Source of the DNA: Astrocystis sublimbata
Taxonomy: Eukaryota; Ascomycota; Sordariomycetes; Xylariales; Xylariaceae
Direction: 5' to 3'
Length of the DNA: 64,000 nt
Assembly (NCBI GenBank): GCA_022453515.1
Contig: JAJNNY010000009.1
Span: forward strand, 1-64,000
Positions within the stretch are counted from its first letter, which is position 1. Each line of letters begins with the position of its first letter. Made by a program: the position numbers and the translations under genes. Under the pieces are notes generated by a model. It was not told the origin of the DNA, did no database searches, and saw nothing but the letters and a program-made list of their open reading frames with translations. Below, piece by piece: positions 9,723 through 22,220 of the stretch.

Positions 9723-12700
9723 CTATAGACCTCTAAGCAACTCATTCAACGTGATTGGTTTCCTGACAGCATTATTCATGCCTTCATGGTACGTGACCCA
9801 AACCTTGTTCTCCTCCTTGCCCAGAGGCTTGCTTCCCGGTTTCCTCTTATCCGTACTATTGCCGTCTGATTCGGAGAGGGGTCGCACCTCAGCCTGAACT
9901 ACGCGGCCGAAGAAGTCCTTCTTGACCGGCATGATAGGCAAGGCTGAGGCCTTTCCCACGCTTGCGTTTTCTTTATTGTCGAACACATAGTCTTCTGAAC
10001 TGTGCGGGTTCCCAGCTTTATATCGCGCCTGTCTCGCCACGTTCTCCCGTAATATGTTTGCCTTCTGGAGTTCCTGATCTAGGACTTGACGGACCGCGTA
10101 CCGCGTCGGAGCTTGTGTCCCGAGAAGCATGGCAGCAGAAGATTCGTAAGTGGACAGCATATCGAGGTCACTATAAGCAGGTCAATACAAAAGTGATAGG
10201 TCAGTGGTTGAAGGCGAGACCACTCACGGTTCCATACGGTATACCCACTGCGGCCCTCTGCTGAATGGCGACGCATCCTCTATCTTGCCACGCTGGAGTT
10301 CGATGCCCACTGCAGCAAGGACACTGGCAGCACGTTGAACCATGATCTTCTCGGTCTCTTTTCTGACACTCGCCGTTCCCCGATTGTCTCCACTCCCGCC
10401 GACCACTACCGGCTTCACATCTGGTGATACCAAGCGGATGAGATACGGTAAGAACTCCATGGATACATCTTCAGCGCTACGGAACGAACGCCCCAGTGTT
10501 GGTGGCAGTTGAGCCTGCAGTGCTTGAAGCATAGACCGATTCTCTTTCTCTGACTCACGAGCAGCGAAGTCCGCTCTGGGGCCAGAGAATGGAAGCTCCG
10601 GAGTGTTGTTGTCTCCATTATCCCCCCATTTCTTGTCATAGCCTGCGTTGGCACGCCGAACAGGAGTTGCGAAGAAGTGGTGACAAGCGAGAATTGGTTG
10701 AGAGACATAAGGCGCCAGCTCCCAATCTTGACTCCCCCACAATCTTGAAGAGCACAAGTCATGGAAATGCATCCATTCATAAGCTTGGTCGGGTTTACTG
10801 AGAAACGAGTCGTCGTTGAACTCATGGTTGGGATAGCTGGAGAAGACATCCGTGAGCACCCTGTCCACATCACCGCTCGTTTCGACCATTTCTCGAAGTC
10901 GTTCCATGCCATATTTCTTTTGTGCTTCCGAGAATCCGAGTTGCACTTGGGGTTGTTCGTGTAGATTTTTCGTCGTCGTCGAGTGTGCTATGAGAGGGAT
11001 GCTGCTCTTGGGGAATCCTGCCCCGTCTTGGAAAACTCGAGTGACGATATCTTTCACGTTCCCGCGACCAACACCCCTCGCGCCACCTCCTCCATGACTG
11101 AGATCACGGATAATATTCTGCTCTACCCACTGCCGTGTTAGGCTAAGCGGGATATTGAGTGACGAAGCCCTCAGACGACCAGCTACCCATTCGCCAACAA
11201 CCATGACACCTCGGAGGTCACCTTCCGCCGTACTCTCAGCGCCACGTTTTGCGTCGAGGCCGCCGCTCATGCCCCAAGCTGCTTCACACAGTTTTCGAGC
11301 TGCGTCTTTCTCGCAAGGTATGCCCTCCTTCTCGAATACTGACTTCAACCTAGCCACGACCGTATCGACAGTAGGCTTGCCAACATGGATAATCTCTGCT
11401 AGGCTCGACTGCCTCAGAGGCCGCAACGACGGATGATAGACATCATTGCATATGAGTATGAGGGGTCGCATTTGACGAAAGTCATCACCTTTCTTTTTGC
11501 GCTTGGAATATTCGTGTGACTTTGACTCTTGTCCTGCCGCATTCTTTTCTCCGGTAGTAATAAGGTCCATCAGCGCCTTAATAAACCCTCCCTCTCCAGA
11601 ACCCCCGGATCCAGTCACAACGCCGTCGACCTCATCGACCACAACGCAAACGGGACGAGCGACCTTGGGTGGCTTACCCGTCTGGATCTTTGAGTGTTGG
11701 ACGGTCTTGACGTTTTCCGTACCGAGACTAGTCCGTATCCTGTTCTTCACCACATCCCGGCTGCGGTCATCGCTAGCATTGATCTCCATGACCTCGTAAC
11801 CTGCCTGCCGCGCACAAACATGTGCCAGTGTCGTCTTGCCGAGACCAGGGGGGCCCGTTAGCATCAGAATCTTCCGATGTGGTTTCTCCTCTTCGGCCTC
11901 GGCCTTGAGCCCTGGGCGCCTAAACGCGGGCCGAGATCTGGCACCGGGAAACACGATCGGGTCCCATCTCTTCAACCATTTTAACACTTGGCGGTTCGTA
12001 AGATCGTCGCCCACCAGGTCCACAAAGTTCCGGGCTCGGTATTTTTCAGTCCATAGGAGGGTCTTTTTCGGTTTATGAAGGTTGTGGTTCTCGACGGAAG
12101 GTAGTGGCTCGTCGGGCACTGGTGCTGGCGAGCTATCTCGTTGTGCTAACTCTTTCGAAGCTGTACTGATTAATTCGTGTATGTCAATTCCGTAGTAGCT
12201 CCGTTCCGCGCGACCCTTCTTCGTCTTCGACCTAGCTGCTACCATGCGCTCGTAGGGTATCTCGACCTTTGACGTTCGTTTCTTGATCTCGACGGTCTTC
12301 CCAGAGCACGTTTTGATTTGGATGGCTCGCCGGGGTAGGTATGAAGAGAGTTGACTAAAGATCGAGGGTTTCTCCAGTAGAAAAGAAGAACTCGCATTGG
12401 CGTTGTGGTTATCTGCACTCTGCGAGGGAGGTGCAGCAAGGGGGGCGGGAGTTGGTTCATCGAAGGCCGCAGGTGTTACGTCTCGGGAGATGCTGAGCAT
12501 CTGGCGCTTCGGCTCGGGCTCCGAAGGCGTATTCTCGGTGTTGGATTCATCGTCGTCATCGTCGTCGTCAATAAGAAAGCCAGGCTTCGCGCGGGGTCGA
12601 GGCTGTGTATCTGAATGCGGTGCCGGCCGCTTCGCTGCTGCCGAGGGAGAACTGGTTGGATATACCATAGGAGACGAAATCAAAGGCATTTTCATTGGAT

Positions 12701-12770
12701 TTTTGGGAATGATGTGCATTGATGGGTGAAGCAAACGGAGGTTTGCATATATGGTCACATCCAAGATCAT
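9723..12770 (-). CDS. CTF18: Ctf18, large subunit of the alternative RFC clamp loader
   Basis: Ctf18-RFC (with Dcc1 and Ctf8) acts on PCNA at replication forks and supports sister-chromatid cohesion. Exon 1 (10228-12770) and exon 2 (9723-10170) join across a 57-bp intron to give up to 996 aa. An acidic, disordered N-terminus precedes the AAA+ module, with Walker A GPPGLGKTT at about residues 306-314, the ASDDRSRD segment, Walker B VVVDEVDG and the sensor-1 region ICNDVYHPSLRPLR. The C-terminal exon carries the diagnostic Ctf18 tail, KKDFFGR followed by VWVTYHEGMNNAVRKP, which in characterised homologues contacts Ctf8/Dcc1 and polymerase epsilon. Start choice is uncertain: in-frame Met codons also lie at 12719, 12695, 12689 and 12668. 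Confidence 0.93.
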
Positions 12771-13104
12771 GTAATTGTTAACACACCGTAGTGTGCTAGG
12801 GAGTGGTGTTATGGACGGCCTGTTTAATTGAAAGTGGGAAACGCGGGTCGAGTCGCGTTCGTAGCGCGTCGCACTAAGGTCCTACCTTTATTGTGGGTCT
12901 ACCGGTACTTGATAGAGGTACATAGTACGTATACCCCAGCCACAGACTTCAAGGTGCACGACATCTACGTCCAGTGTATTGATGGAGAGGTTCACTGTTC
13001 GACTTTGCCTTACTCGGGCGACTTCTTCTTTTTTTCTTCTTATTCCCATGAAAGATGCAACTGTCTCCGGTGTTTACATGCTCATAATAGTAGTTTAGCG
13101 CAAC
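12771..13104. other. Intergenic region between CTF18 and the P450 gene
   Basis: This is the presumed CTF18 promoter and the P450 3' region. A pyrimidine-rich run lies at about 13022-13046. I see no gene. Confidence 0.4.
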
Positions 13105-14980
13105 CTATAATGGCCTGATTCCCTTGTGAGTCGCCGGTATGAATCTCACCCTCAATTCGGGCTTGACCCAATAAGCCCAAGCTGTCAGATCCCTCTCCAG
13201 ATCGACATCCTGTCCTGGCACCAATTCCGGGTCAATGGTGAACAAGACCTTCGACATGACTAGTCTCGCTTGCCACCACGCTATTTCCTTGCCCGAGCAC
13301 ATTCTGGGCCCCTGGCTGAAAGGTATGAAAGCCTCGAGGTTGTCGTTCGCATACTTGTCATCGTAGAGATGATGGTCGGTGGGGAGCCAACGTTCGGGGC
13401 GATATTGGAGAGGGTCGCGGAAGTACCGAGGGTTCCGCGCCACGGAGAACCCGCTGTACTGGCATGTTGTCCCTTTCGGGATGAAGTGTCCGTCGACCAC
13501 AGCGCCTGGGCTGTAGACCGGCATGCCGTCTATGAGCACGCTTGTGTTGAAGCATCGAAGGGCTTCTTTGAGACAGGCGTTTAGATAAGGTAAAGAAGCA
13601 GCAGTTTCCGGGGTAATCTCATCGTAGCTTGAGAATGCATCCCTTATCTCTTGTGTCACGGTCTCGAGGCAGCGGGAGTTGTGCAGCAGGTGGAAGAAGG
13701 TGCCGTAATACCAATCCGACGGAGGGAGGTACCCAGCGAACATGAGCTGTGTCGAGATCTTAGACAGATGTAAGAGCTCGTCGGGATCTTCGGGCACTTT
13801 GCCATCAGCAGGCATGAGTTGCTCAAAATAGTCAATGTGTTCCGTTGCTCCCTTCATTGTCAAGCGACGGTGCATCTCCTCCAGACTCACCTTCCTGAGT
13901 TGCATCAGCTTACCCACGAGTGAAACGGGTAGGACAAGATATCGCAAATAGCTGAGCCAAGGAAATCGTCTCAGGGCCTGCGTCATGGTAGCGAATCGAT
14001 TGAAACTGAGAACGATGTTCAGGTAATCCGAGTCTCGTTCTAGTAAGTAAGTTCAAGTCATGTTAGCCTGGCTCATTGAAGTTGAGCTGCGGCGTATATG
14101 GCGCGATTTTGATTTTCTTACCATCTTTCATCGAGTTGACTGGGTGATGGTACGCCATTTCAGCCGCGATATCCATGGCGAGCCACTGGACCCAAGTGGG
14201 AAGACTGATGCCGTTCTTCTCCCCTCCATGTGCCTTCATCTTGTCCACGAAAATATCGGCATAACGATGTAATATAGGATCTTTCGCTCGTGTTGCTTTT
14301 GGGCTGAATGCCGGCGCCATCCGCTTGGCGATCTGACGATGCCTCGCGGGATCCTGTTGGAAAATAAGACCGCCATCCTTGTCTCGGGCGAAATCCTTTA
14401 TGTCGGTCTTAACAAACTTCTCGAGACTCTTTTCATGCGCACTATAAATGTCTGCGCTGTGTCGGCCTAGTTTCACTTGCATGGGGAGCGAAAGGGGACC
14501 AACCCGTTGAGGCTTGAGGATTACCAAAAGCCAGTTCGTTTGGCGCGATTCTCACAACATCGCCTGCAGGTCCATCAGCTAAGTCGCTCAGCTCTATTTC
14601 TGCTACACACACACCGTATTGTTTTAAGGCTTTCTCAACTGCCCACGGATATCTCTGAGATAGCCTAAGATTAAGTCAGACCCATTCAGATGTATAGGGA
14701 TGTAATGTCTTGTACTTACCAGTGATATACGTACCAGACGTTCGACACGGCAGCAATTTTGGGACCGGGAAATCTGGACAGGGGATGGAAATGCAACAGG
14801 TAGATGCACCGAGCTGTAGCATAGGTAATAACCTAAATAAATATTATCAGTTGGGCAATACTCATTATGAGCTTAGTAAAGGCAATGGAATGAAAAGATG
14901 CGCACCAATATCAGTGCAAGAACTAAGAAATGTTGACCCCATGCCGTCTGCAGCGACGAGGGGTCATTGCTAGGCGCCAT
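13105..14980 (-). CDS. Cytochrome P450 monooxygenase (microsomal)
   Basis: Six exons (14906-14980, 14720-14832, 14615-14664, 14504-14563, 14122-14451, 13105-14039) give 520 aa with consistent phases. The N-terminus has one membrane anchor ([20 protein letters not shown]) and then the proline-rich hinge [11 protein letters not shown]. Next come the [21 protein letters not shown] block, the K-helix E-A-L-R, RPERW, and the heme-binding loop [10 protein letters not shown] with the Cys ligand at about residue 457. These features match fungal P450s of the isotrichodermin-hydroxylase/benzoate-hydroxylase type; the substrate is unknown. The I-helix is odd: where most P450s have A/G-G-x-D/E-T, this one reads [13 protein letters not shown], without the usual acid-Thr pair. 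The next upstream gene, transcribed the same way, encodes a rhodopsin-domain membrane protein. Confidence 0.9.
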
Positions 14981-15352
14981 CACAGATGCGGGTTTGAAAG
15001 CTAAGTGTCGCAATAAGGAGAGCAAACTCTATTAGGTTTAAGAGCAACAAGCATCTGCGCAAGTTGGGAATTACATGCAATAAAGACGGGGAGACAACAG
15101 TGTCTTAAAGCGTAGGTGGCACAGGCATATCACACCCCGCGAAGACGTGACGTAATATTTAACGGCGGCACATTATGTACTGCGCTTTCAGTGCATTTTG
15201 CCAATAACAAAACAAAACACAGCATTATCATCCTGTTTTCGATTGCAAGCAATCGCAAATTTCACTAGGTACATGGCGCGTATTACATCTTTTACGCAAT
15301 TGGAAACTTCCATGGGTGAGCCGCCGTCTTTTTATTCATAATGAATTCTCCT
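14981..15352. other. Intergenic region between the P450 and rhodopsin-domain genes
   Basis: About 370 bp containing the P450 promoter and the 3' end of the neighbouring gene. I see no gene. Confidence 0.4.
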
Positions 15353-16633
15353 TTATCGTGAGATCCCGACGTCCTTGTGAACCTGTACCGTATGTAGATC
15401 ATGCCCATCTTCAGCAGCCGACCTATTTTCGTCTCTTGGCGAATCCGACCACACCATCCCAGCCGAGCCAGCAGCCGTGCCATCGTCCCGCTGCATCCAG
15501 TACCCATCGTGGCTATTAGATTGACCCCATGAGCCATGAGTTCGGCTCTCGGCCGGTGATAGGCGCAATCGCGAGAAGCTGACTTTGGAGGCAATGCGCG
15601 TCCAGAAGCCCGCGCTTGGGAGTAGAGGCTGGTACGCGGTCGCGCAGCAGCAGACAATGCCGACACCAGCCTGGACGTTGGACCACAAAGCCACCACCGT
15701 AAAAACATCTGCCAGCATCGATTAGATTTACTCCGAGTGATGGCTTCATTCGCACCAGAATGCCGGGGGATACTTACAGACTGGGTCGTTGCTGAAGGAC
15801 AAGCCAATTTTGACAAACCCTATTGTGCCTGCCAGAATGCCCAATCCGAAAAAGATGATCAGTCTTCTCCTAGCTGACCTTGACGTCTGCAGTATGTTGA
15901 TGATGACAACAGCAAGAGCGACGAGGAGGAAGTCGCCAAAGGAGTTAAGAGTTTCTGTGATTGCTAATAGCGTGCCAATCGGCATGCAGTGCCCTGGTAC
16001 TTGAGGATCAAAGAACCTAGCTAATGGCTGGCAGTTGAAGCCGATGAGGAAGCTCGTCACCGTGATCCATAGCGCGTGGTAGATAACCAAAGCATCGATG
16101 CACTTTTTGAACGCCGGCTTGACCCAGAAGAGGCGATAATAGAGGGCTAGGATGCTCAGCTTCGCGAAGAGCTGCTGGTAGAAATACAGCCAGAGCGCAG
16201 AGTATATGAGCTACCGAGATCGGATAAGGCTGTCAGCCGGGTGTATCGATGAGATAGAAGCCATGTAATGTATACGACTTACCTTGCGTACAGCGGCATA
16301 GTCATCAGGCGAGGCAAGAAGCTCCAGCCCCTCCCGGCCACTCGCGATGATGGCATCTGCAAGGTTGGAACCAAGTTAACGGAGCTTCTAACAGGTAGTA
16401 AATGATGCCGAAATACGATGGGCTTCCATACCGACGAGATTTACTACACCGAAGCCCAGATACAGGAGGAGCGAAGTGAGAGCGAGCCAGTCTTCAGCAT
16501 GTGCCTTGCGCCGAACACGTCGGTTGGCCACGAATCTCAGAATAATCGCCAAAACAGAGATCAGTGTGAACACTATAGCTACAAACAAGTAGGCTCTCTG
16601 CTGAGGATTCTTCAGTGAATCGCTGATGCCCAT
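15353..16633 (-). CDS. Fungal rhodopsin-domain integral membrane protein (PTH11/SAT4-like)
   Basis: Four exons (16432-16633, 16283-16356, 15778-16210, 15353-15708) join to 354 aa. The start MGISDS is followed by TM1 (YLFVAIVFTLISVLAIILRFVAN) and the typical RRKAHAEDWLAL turn. About seven membrane segments follow. Conserved family marks include YFYQQLFAKLSILALYYRLF, a cysteine loop (CQPLARFFDP ... GHCMP) and a polar cytosolic C-tail ending in RDENRS...VGISR. The family is large in filamentous fungi. Members are putative GPCR-like membrane proteins found near specialised-metabolism genes and in host- or nutrient-sensing sets, and most have no assigned biochemical role. The upstream region is shared with the divergent aldehyde dehydrogenase gene about 1.8 kb away. 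Confidence 0.88.
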
Positions 16634-18407
16634 ATCAATTAATATGCAGGAGTTAGTTGATTACGAGCATCGGCGCCGTCGTTGTTCATCTATGAAAATC
16701 ATAGTTTGAGCAACACCAGGTCTCAGGATGCCGTAACACTTTTCATCTGCGACATGAAAAGCGGCTCGGTTGAATACAGGCATGGCAGGATCGAGAGAGG
16801 GTCACGTACGTGAGATTCATATTAGTAACGAATGCATGCGCCCCAGGATCTGCAACATTTTGGGGGCGTAAAAACGATTCTTGGTAACGGGCTCCAGCTT
16901 GGAGGAAAGTTGGCCCCCCTGCTGTGCTACGCAGCCGTGATACTCTAACGAATCTTCCGTCTTGAGTGGGTAGGGGTCCTGTAGATCTTCAAGCTGTACA
17001 TTAAATACGTGGCAGGTTCCGGCTAATGGTGCAACCGCGTTATGGAAGGACCTTCTTAAGTCGCGCAGTTTGTCAGAAGGCCAAGATTCGTAGGTAGCCT
17101 CAGCTATTGTCTTTTTTTATCTTGATTGTAAAAGCTTAACACACTATCTCATACTAGCTAAATGCATCTAGAAGCCAGGCTTGGGTTGGACATGCAACCA
17201 TAGGAAGCCACGGACAACCTTCGGCACAAGGCTCATCAGATCATTACATGAGAATAACTCGGGTGACTTAGTGAGATATTCTGACCCTAGGTCATAGTAT
17301 GCATTGATGCAAAGCCTGCAGGGCTATTAAAATTGCCAAGCCTCGAACGATCAGTTTAAAGGCATCTCTTTATGACACACCGAGCCTCGCGAGCACAGCT
17401 AACTTCTTGCCGAATTAGACCGTCGTCTGGCATCTTGAACAAACTTCATAGGCAATCTAACCTTACCTGAGCTATAACTGATTGCGTAATATCCCGATTT
17501 AGAGCAGTCCATGGCCCGCCAAGTCGATGCTAGGTGGGAACCTGATCAGTTGCGTGCTTGCCGCATATGTAAATGTAAAAATCACACAAGCGACATCGAT
17601 ATATTGTGTGCTTAGATTGCTAAAAATTGGTTCTTGATCGCGCTGTATATCGAGACACCTGCGCATCTGTACTCAACTCATGTACATGATCTCTTGATAA
17701 CTGCAGAAAAATGAAGTCGAAAACGTATTGTGCTCTGGTGGAGTATCGACCCCTAATAATAGTAACATACGCTACCTAGGTCAGGTAACCGTAGTTAAAT
17801 TACCAGTTCAAATCCAAAAGATAGGTAGCGTCCGATGATCTACGATACAGACAAGGGGTCTTGGGGGTCTGGGTTCGCCCTGTCACCCTATCAGTACAAG
17901 TATCGATCTTCAGCCTTCGACTATTATCAACAGATAGTATGATTTGATACAAACATCCGTTTTGGCACCTTCTCTCATAGGCAGTGACCATGACTACCAG
18001 GCAGAATGGCAAGGTGGCACAGCACCATACCAAGTGTTCTCCGCTTTCTGGACCGCGCGCTAAGTGATAAATACCTTGTCAAATCCTCCAGCATATGCAC
18101 GTCTTCGTATGGTATGCGTGAACGAATCAAAGTGCGCCGAGGATGACAATTGATCATAGTAGGCAGGTTGGGTAAGCACGAAGATGGCGTCGAGGACAAG
18201 TAGCGTTCTGTCGTTGTGTCCAGGGCAGATATTAAAACCTCAAGAAGACAATTATATGATTCAATGAAATGATACCGTTCTGTATCATCTTTCGAGATAG
18301 CATACCACAATCAGAGCCAGCTAATCCGCCGCCTAAACAGCATACTTTTGTCGTCGCAACCTTACCGCTCGTTCATTATCGAGACCTAAGTCTCGCTCAT
18401 AGCCAAC
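16634..18407. promoter_or_regulatory. Long divergent intergenic region (1.8 kb)
   Basis: This stretch separates the minus-strand rhodopsin-domain gene from the plus-strand aldehyde dehydrogenase, so it must hold both promoters. ORFs here are short and show no recognisable protein. A CTACCTAGGT word lies at about 17772. Confidence 0.4.
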
Positions 18408-20199
18408 ATGAACGGCGCTGTTGCTCTCGATTTTACCAAGTACCCTATTCCCACGCAGCCGTTCATCGGTGGGAAGTACGTCGATTGCAAACATGCCGAG
18501 AAGCATGAGCTACGCTCTTCTGTGAATGATGAAGTCTTGACGGCCGGTGCGTTCATTTTCCAGGGGCATCGCAGTCTCTCTCAACGAGCAAGTTGGCATA
18601 TATACTCATTGCGTCATTTACATGATCAGACCTACAATGGGCATCCCCTGAAGATGTCGATACCGCCGTCGAAGCCGCGAAAGGTGGCTTGAAAGCCTGG
18701 GCTAAGCTTTCCAAAGTACGCACTGGTCCTCAAAAACCTTCACGAGGCGTGAAAGGGACTAACTGTTTGAACCCGATGCTAGACTGAGAAAAGAGACATC
18801 ATGGTCAAGTTTGCAAGTCTCGTGCGCGAGAACTCAGCCAGAATCTCGTGGCTTGAAGCCGTCTTAGTCGGCAAAGACCCCGTGATGGGGAATTTCACGA
18901 TACATGAGATAGCAGAGCTCTTCATATGTAAGCAGCTCCTGTGACCAGTACTCATCGCCAGGAAGTAGTGGCTGATACGTGCACCCATTAGATTACGGCA
19001 ATATAATCCATCAATTCCATGGCCAAGTGCAAACTCCGCACGACGACGGCACACTAGAGGTATGCAATTCCCGTCGATTTCGCTGACACTTTGCACTAAT
19101 GAGAACAGTACGTGATTCGTCAGCCCTTCGGCGTCGTCGCCGGCATCACGCCCTTCAACGAGCCCCTCTTGACGTTTGCGATGAAGGTGGCCCCGGCCAT
19201 CGCCGCCGGGAACGCCATCGTGGTGAAAGCGAGCGAGCAAAACCCCCTGTCGTCGCTTTACCTCGCCAGTCTAACCAAGGAGGCCGGCTTCCCAAACGGC
19301 TTGATCAACGTCCTCACAGGTGGCGCAGATGTCGGCAGTGCCCTGGCGTCTCACATGAAGATTCGTATGATCAGCTTCACAGGCAGCATCCAGGTTGGCA
19401 AGCTTGTGCAGCAAGCCGCGGCACGATCGAACCTGAAGAAGGTTACCCTAGAGCTTGGTGGCAAGTCCCCCGTGATAGTATTCGAGGATGCCGATCTGGA
19501 GAAGGCGGTGAAGATGTCCGCCGCCTTTCTGGCGCTGAATGGCCAGGGATGTGTCCTAGGGACGCGCATGTACGTCCACGAGGACGTCGCGCAGGAGATG
19601 ATCGCGCAATTGAAGGTTATTGCCGAGTACATGGGTACAACACTCGGTGCCAATCCGCTTGATCCCTCGACGCAGACCTCCCCGCTATTTACCCACCGCC
19701 AGAAAGACGTCGTGATGAAGTTCATCGAGGAGGGGAAGAAGGAGGCCACGCTGCTGACTGGTGGCTCGACTGTTGGCGAGAAAGGATGCTACGTGCAGCC
19801 GACCATCTTTGTGAATCCCTCCAAGACTGCGAAGGTGCTGAACGAGGAGATCTTTGGACCGGTGTTGACCATCGTTACGTTCAAGGACGAAGAAGAGGTT
19901 TTGGAAATGGCGAACGAGACTGAATATGGCCTGGCTGCCTATGTTCATACAAAAGACCTCGCGAAGGCGTTGCGATTCACGAAGGATTTAGAAGCTGGCA
20001 TGATCGCTGTCAACTCTGCAATGGCCTACGATAGGGCCCGACCCTTCGGTGGTTGGAAACGTTTGTGTTCCCATAAAGCTCTTTCTTGGACGAACGGAAA
20101 TATACTGACGTTATCACAGAAAGTGGTCAGGGCTACGAGAATGGTGTTGCTGGCTTGGAAGATTGGTCACAGACGAAGAGTGTGCTACTCTCTATCTAG
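18408..20199 (+). CDS. NAD(P)-dependent aldehyde dehydrogenase
   Basis: Oxidises an aldehyde to a carboxylate. Six exons (18408-18546, 18630-18715, 18783-18927, 18992-19059, 19109-20060, 20120-20199) join in frame to 489 aa, the usual length of the superfamily. The N-terminal FIGGKYVD and SSVNDEVLTA match the family. The cofactor region includes PFNEPLLTFAMKVAPAIAAGN and ITG-like FTGS. The general base is Glu261 in LELGGKSP and the nucleophile is Cys294 in NGQGC. EEIFGPVL follows, then PFGGWK, and the last exon ends with GLEDWSQTKSVLLSI. The substrate cannot be read from sequence. It may act with the nearby P450 or be independent. Confidence 0.92.
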
Positions 20200-21555
20200 A
20201 TTGACAAAATGACACTTCACCAATCATGTCAACATTATTGGCCATCTACTTCTGACTTTGTACATGTTGACCCCTTCTTGCACAACACCATAATTTCACT
20301 GCTAACCCGGCCAAACGAGCAACGTACGTATGGCCACCTTGCCAAAATGGCAAAAGCATTACGAATGCCCAGATCGTCCCAGAATCAATGACCGCACATG
20401 GCAATCTCAAGTGATGTGAAGCCCCGAACTGCATCAACTTACTCCCAACATTTCTAGCCTCCCTCAGTGGTTGATTCAATGAAACATGTGATCCACCTGT
20501 ACACTCCTCATTATGTGACTGGCTGTCGCATGTACAAATACCGTGAACTGCCAAGTCCCAGCAAACTTCAACATTACGCATTCCTCAGTCTAATGCGACA
20601 TGAGATTTGCGCTACAGTTTATATTCACTGGTCTATCTGATACCATGCAATGTATTAGAGGCTGGCTGTTAGTGCACTTTCTATCCCCAGTTATCCGCTC
20701 CGAGAGGAGTACCCATGTCAACAGCTCTCATCTGAAACTTGCCCTACATAGGCCACGATGTGCTGTCAAAGCTTATTGTGAAACTCGACTCCGCTCCCGT
20801 GTGCTGCTAGTCCAAGGCTACTAGGTGGTTTTCGACGTATGGGCATCCAAGTGAATGTTGTGATGATAGTACCTTGCAACAATCAGTTTGGTGTTTCTGT
20901 CCTTCCAAGCATCGGAAACAGGCTGGGATGTTGCCAATCTGCCACGAGCGTTTGAGGCCCAAAGAAGCTTAAGACTCGTACCCAATATAGTCCATCCTAG
21001 CTAAGAGGCTCATCGGCACAACTTCACTCATCTTCAAGTTGGCGATCGTGTCGAAAGGGTTTATCGAGAGGGTTTAGAAGACATAATGTCCGTCTGTGCT
21101 CGGGCAGTGAGGCAAACATTAGCATGTAAATCCAGCTACCTTAAGACTGACTTCCTATGCTTTTCGGAATGCACACCATCATGCACATTACGCTACTACA
21201 TGCCGCCTTTGAACAAGCCCTACTTGCGCAATTCCATTGGCCGTCTGTATCCAATCCTTAAAATGACTCCTCCAAATAGCCCGTCGCTCCAAGAATGCAT
21301 TTTGCGCTGCAAAATTTGCTCAATCCCTCAAAACTCCTAGCCCGTTCCAAAAGTAACAACACCAAGTTGAGGTGGTGACAATGGATAGGGCTTCACATTA
21401 AATCAATCAAGTTTCTGCCTTGAACGCCGCAACTTTCTATCAAAAGGGGAATAAACCCATGGCGCCTTGAAACAAACGAGAAGGGGTTTCACACGAAGCA
21501 CACCTGAGAAAGCCTTGGTGTACTCCGAGAATGGCTAGCAAGTGTCGACCCATGT
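20200..21555. other. Intergenic region, no recognised gene
   Basis: About 1.36 kb between convergent transcription units. Only short ORFs occur here, with no recognisable domain or splice pattern. Confidence 0.4.
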
Positions 21556-22220
21556 TCACCTGCCACTCCCAGACATAAACACTCCCGGACCGCTGACAAT
21601 GGTGCTTTCTCGTGCGCCGGGGCCGACCAAGTTTCCTTGCGTGTTAACAGCGACGGTGCTAGGCAGGCCCTTTCCGAGTTCGTATAATCGATCCTTCTTG
21701 GCCAGATACTTGCGACGCCAGATGCAGGCTCCAGTCCATATGCCGATGATTGCGACGACTACCACGACAATAAACACGATCCAGTTAATGTGTGTTGAAG
21801 CCCTGTAACAAATTAGACTCGTGATTCCTTGCCTATGGATAGATTGGGCTTACCAATCACCACCCTCGTTTTTCTTGCCACTGTCACTGTCACCGCTACC
21901 AGCAGTGCTTGTGCTTGTTGCCGATGAACTTGATGATGTTGCGTCAACGCCTTTGTTGCAGAGACTGGTAAACCAGCTTTGGATTCCGGGTAAGCCTTGG
22001 GGATCCGCGCTGCAGACACCGTTGCAGACATCGTTGGGTCCCGACTTCAAGGGCTGGAGAGCGCCGAAAGAACAGAAGCAAGAGTCCCAGTTGGCTTCAT
22101 CGGTCGAGGGATTGACGGGAGGCACACAGGCGCCATTAGCATCGTATAGGGGACCACAATTCACCGCGCACGATGGCAGCGACGCAAAGGGAACGATGGT
22201 GGTAGTCGGGGTAGCTGGGC
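21556..22220 (-). CDS. Single-pass membrane protein with Cys-rich ectodomain (5' end unresolved)
   Basis: The last exon (21556-21802) encodes a membrane helix (IVFIVVVVAIIGIWTGACIW), a basic stop-transfer patch RRKYLAKKDR and a short cytosolic tail. The preceding exon (from 21854 upward) encodes a secreted-type domain with about ten cysteines (NCGPLYDANGACVPP, WDSCFCSF, CNGVCSADPQGLPGIQSWF), then an S/T-rich linker. A 51-bp intron (21803-21853) joins them. An in-frame stop lies just upstream of about 22223, so a signal-peptide exon must lie further upstream behind an intron. I could not place it convincingly between 22236 and 22850. The architecture resembles widespread fungal wall or plasma-membrane proteins of unknown role. 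Confidence 0.7.

Noticed and set aside
19099..19662. 187-codon plus-strand ORF inside the aldehyde dehydrogenase
   Set aside because: It is out of frame with the ALDH active-site sequence, Arg/Gly-rich and without similarity to anything; a shadow frame.
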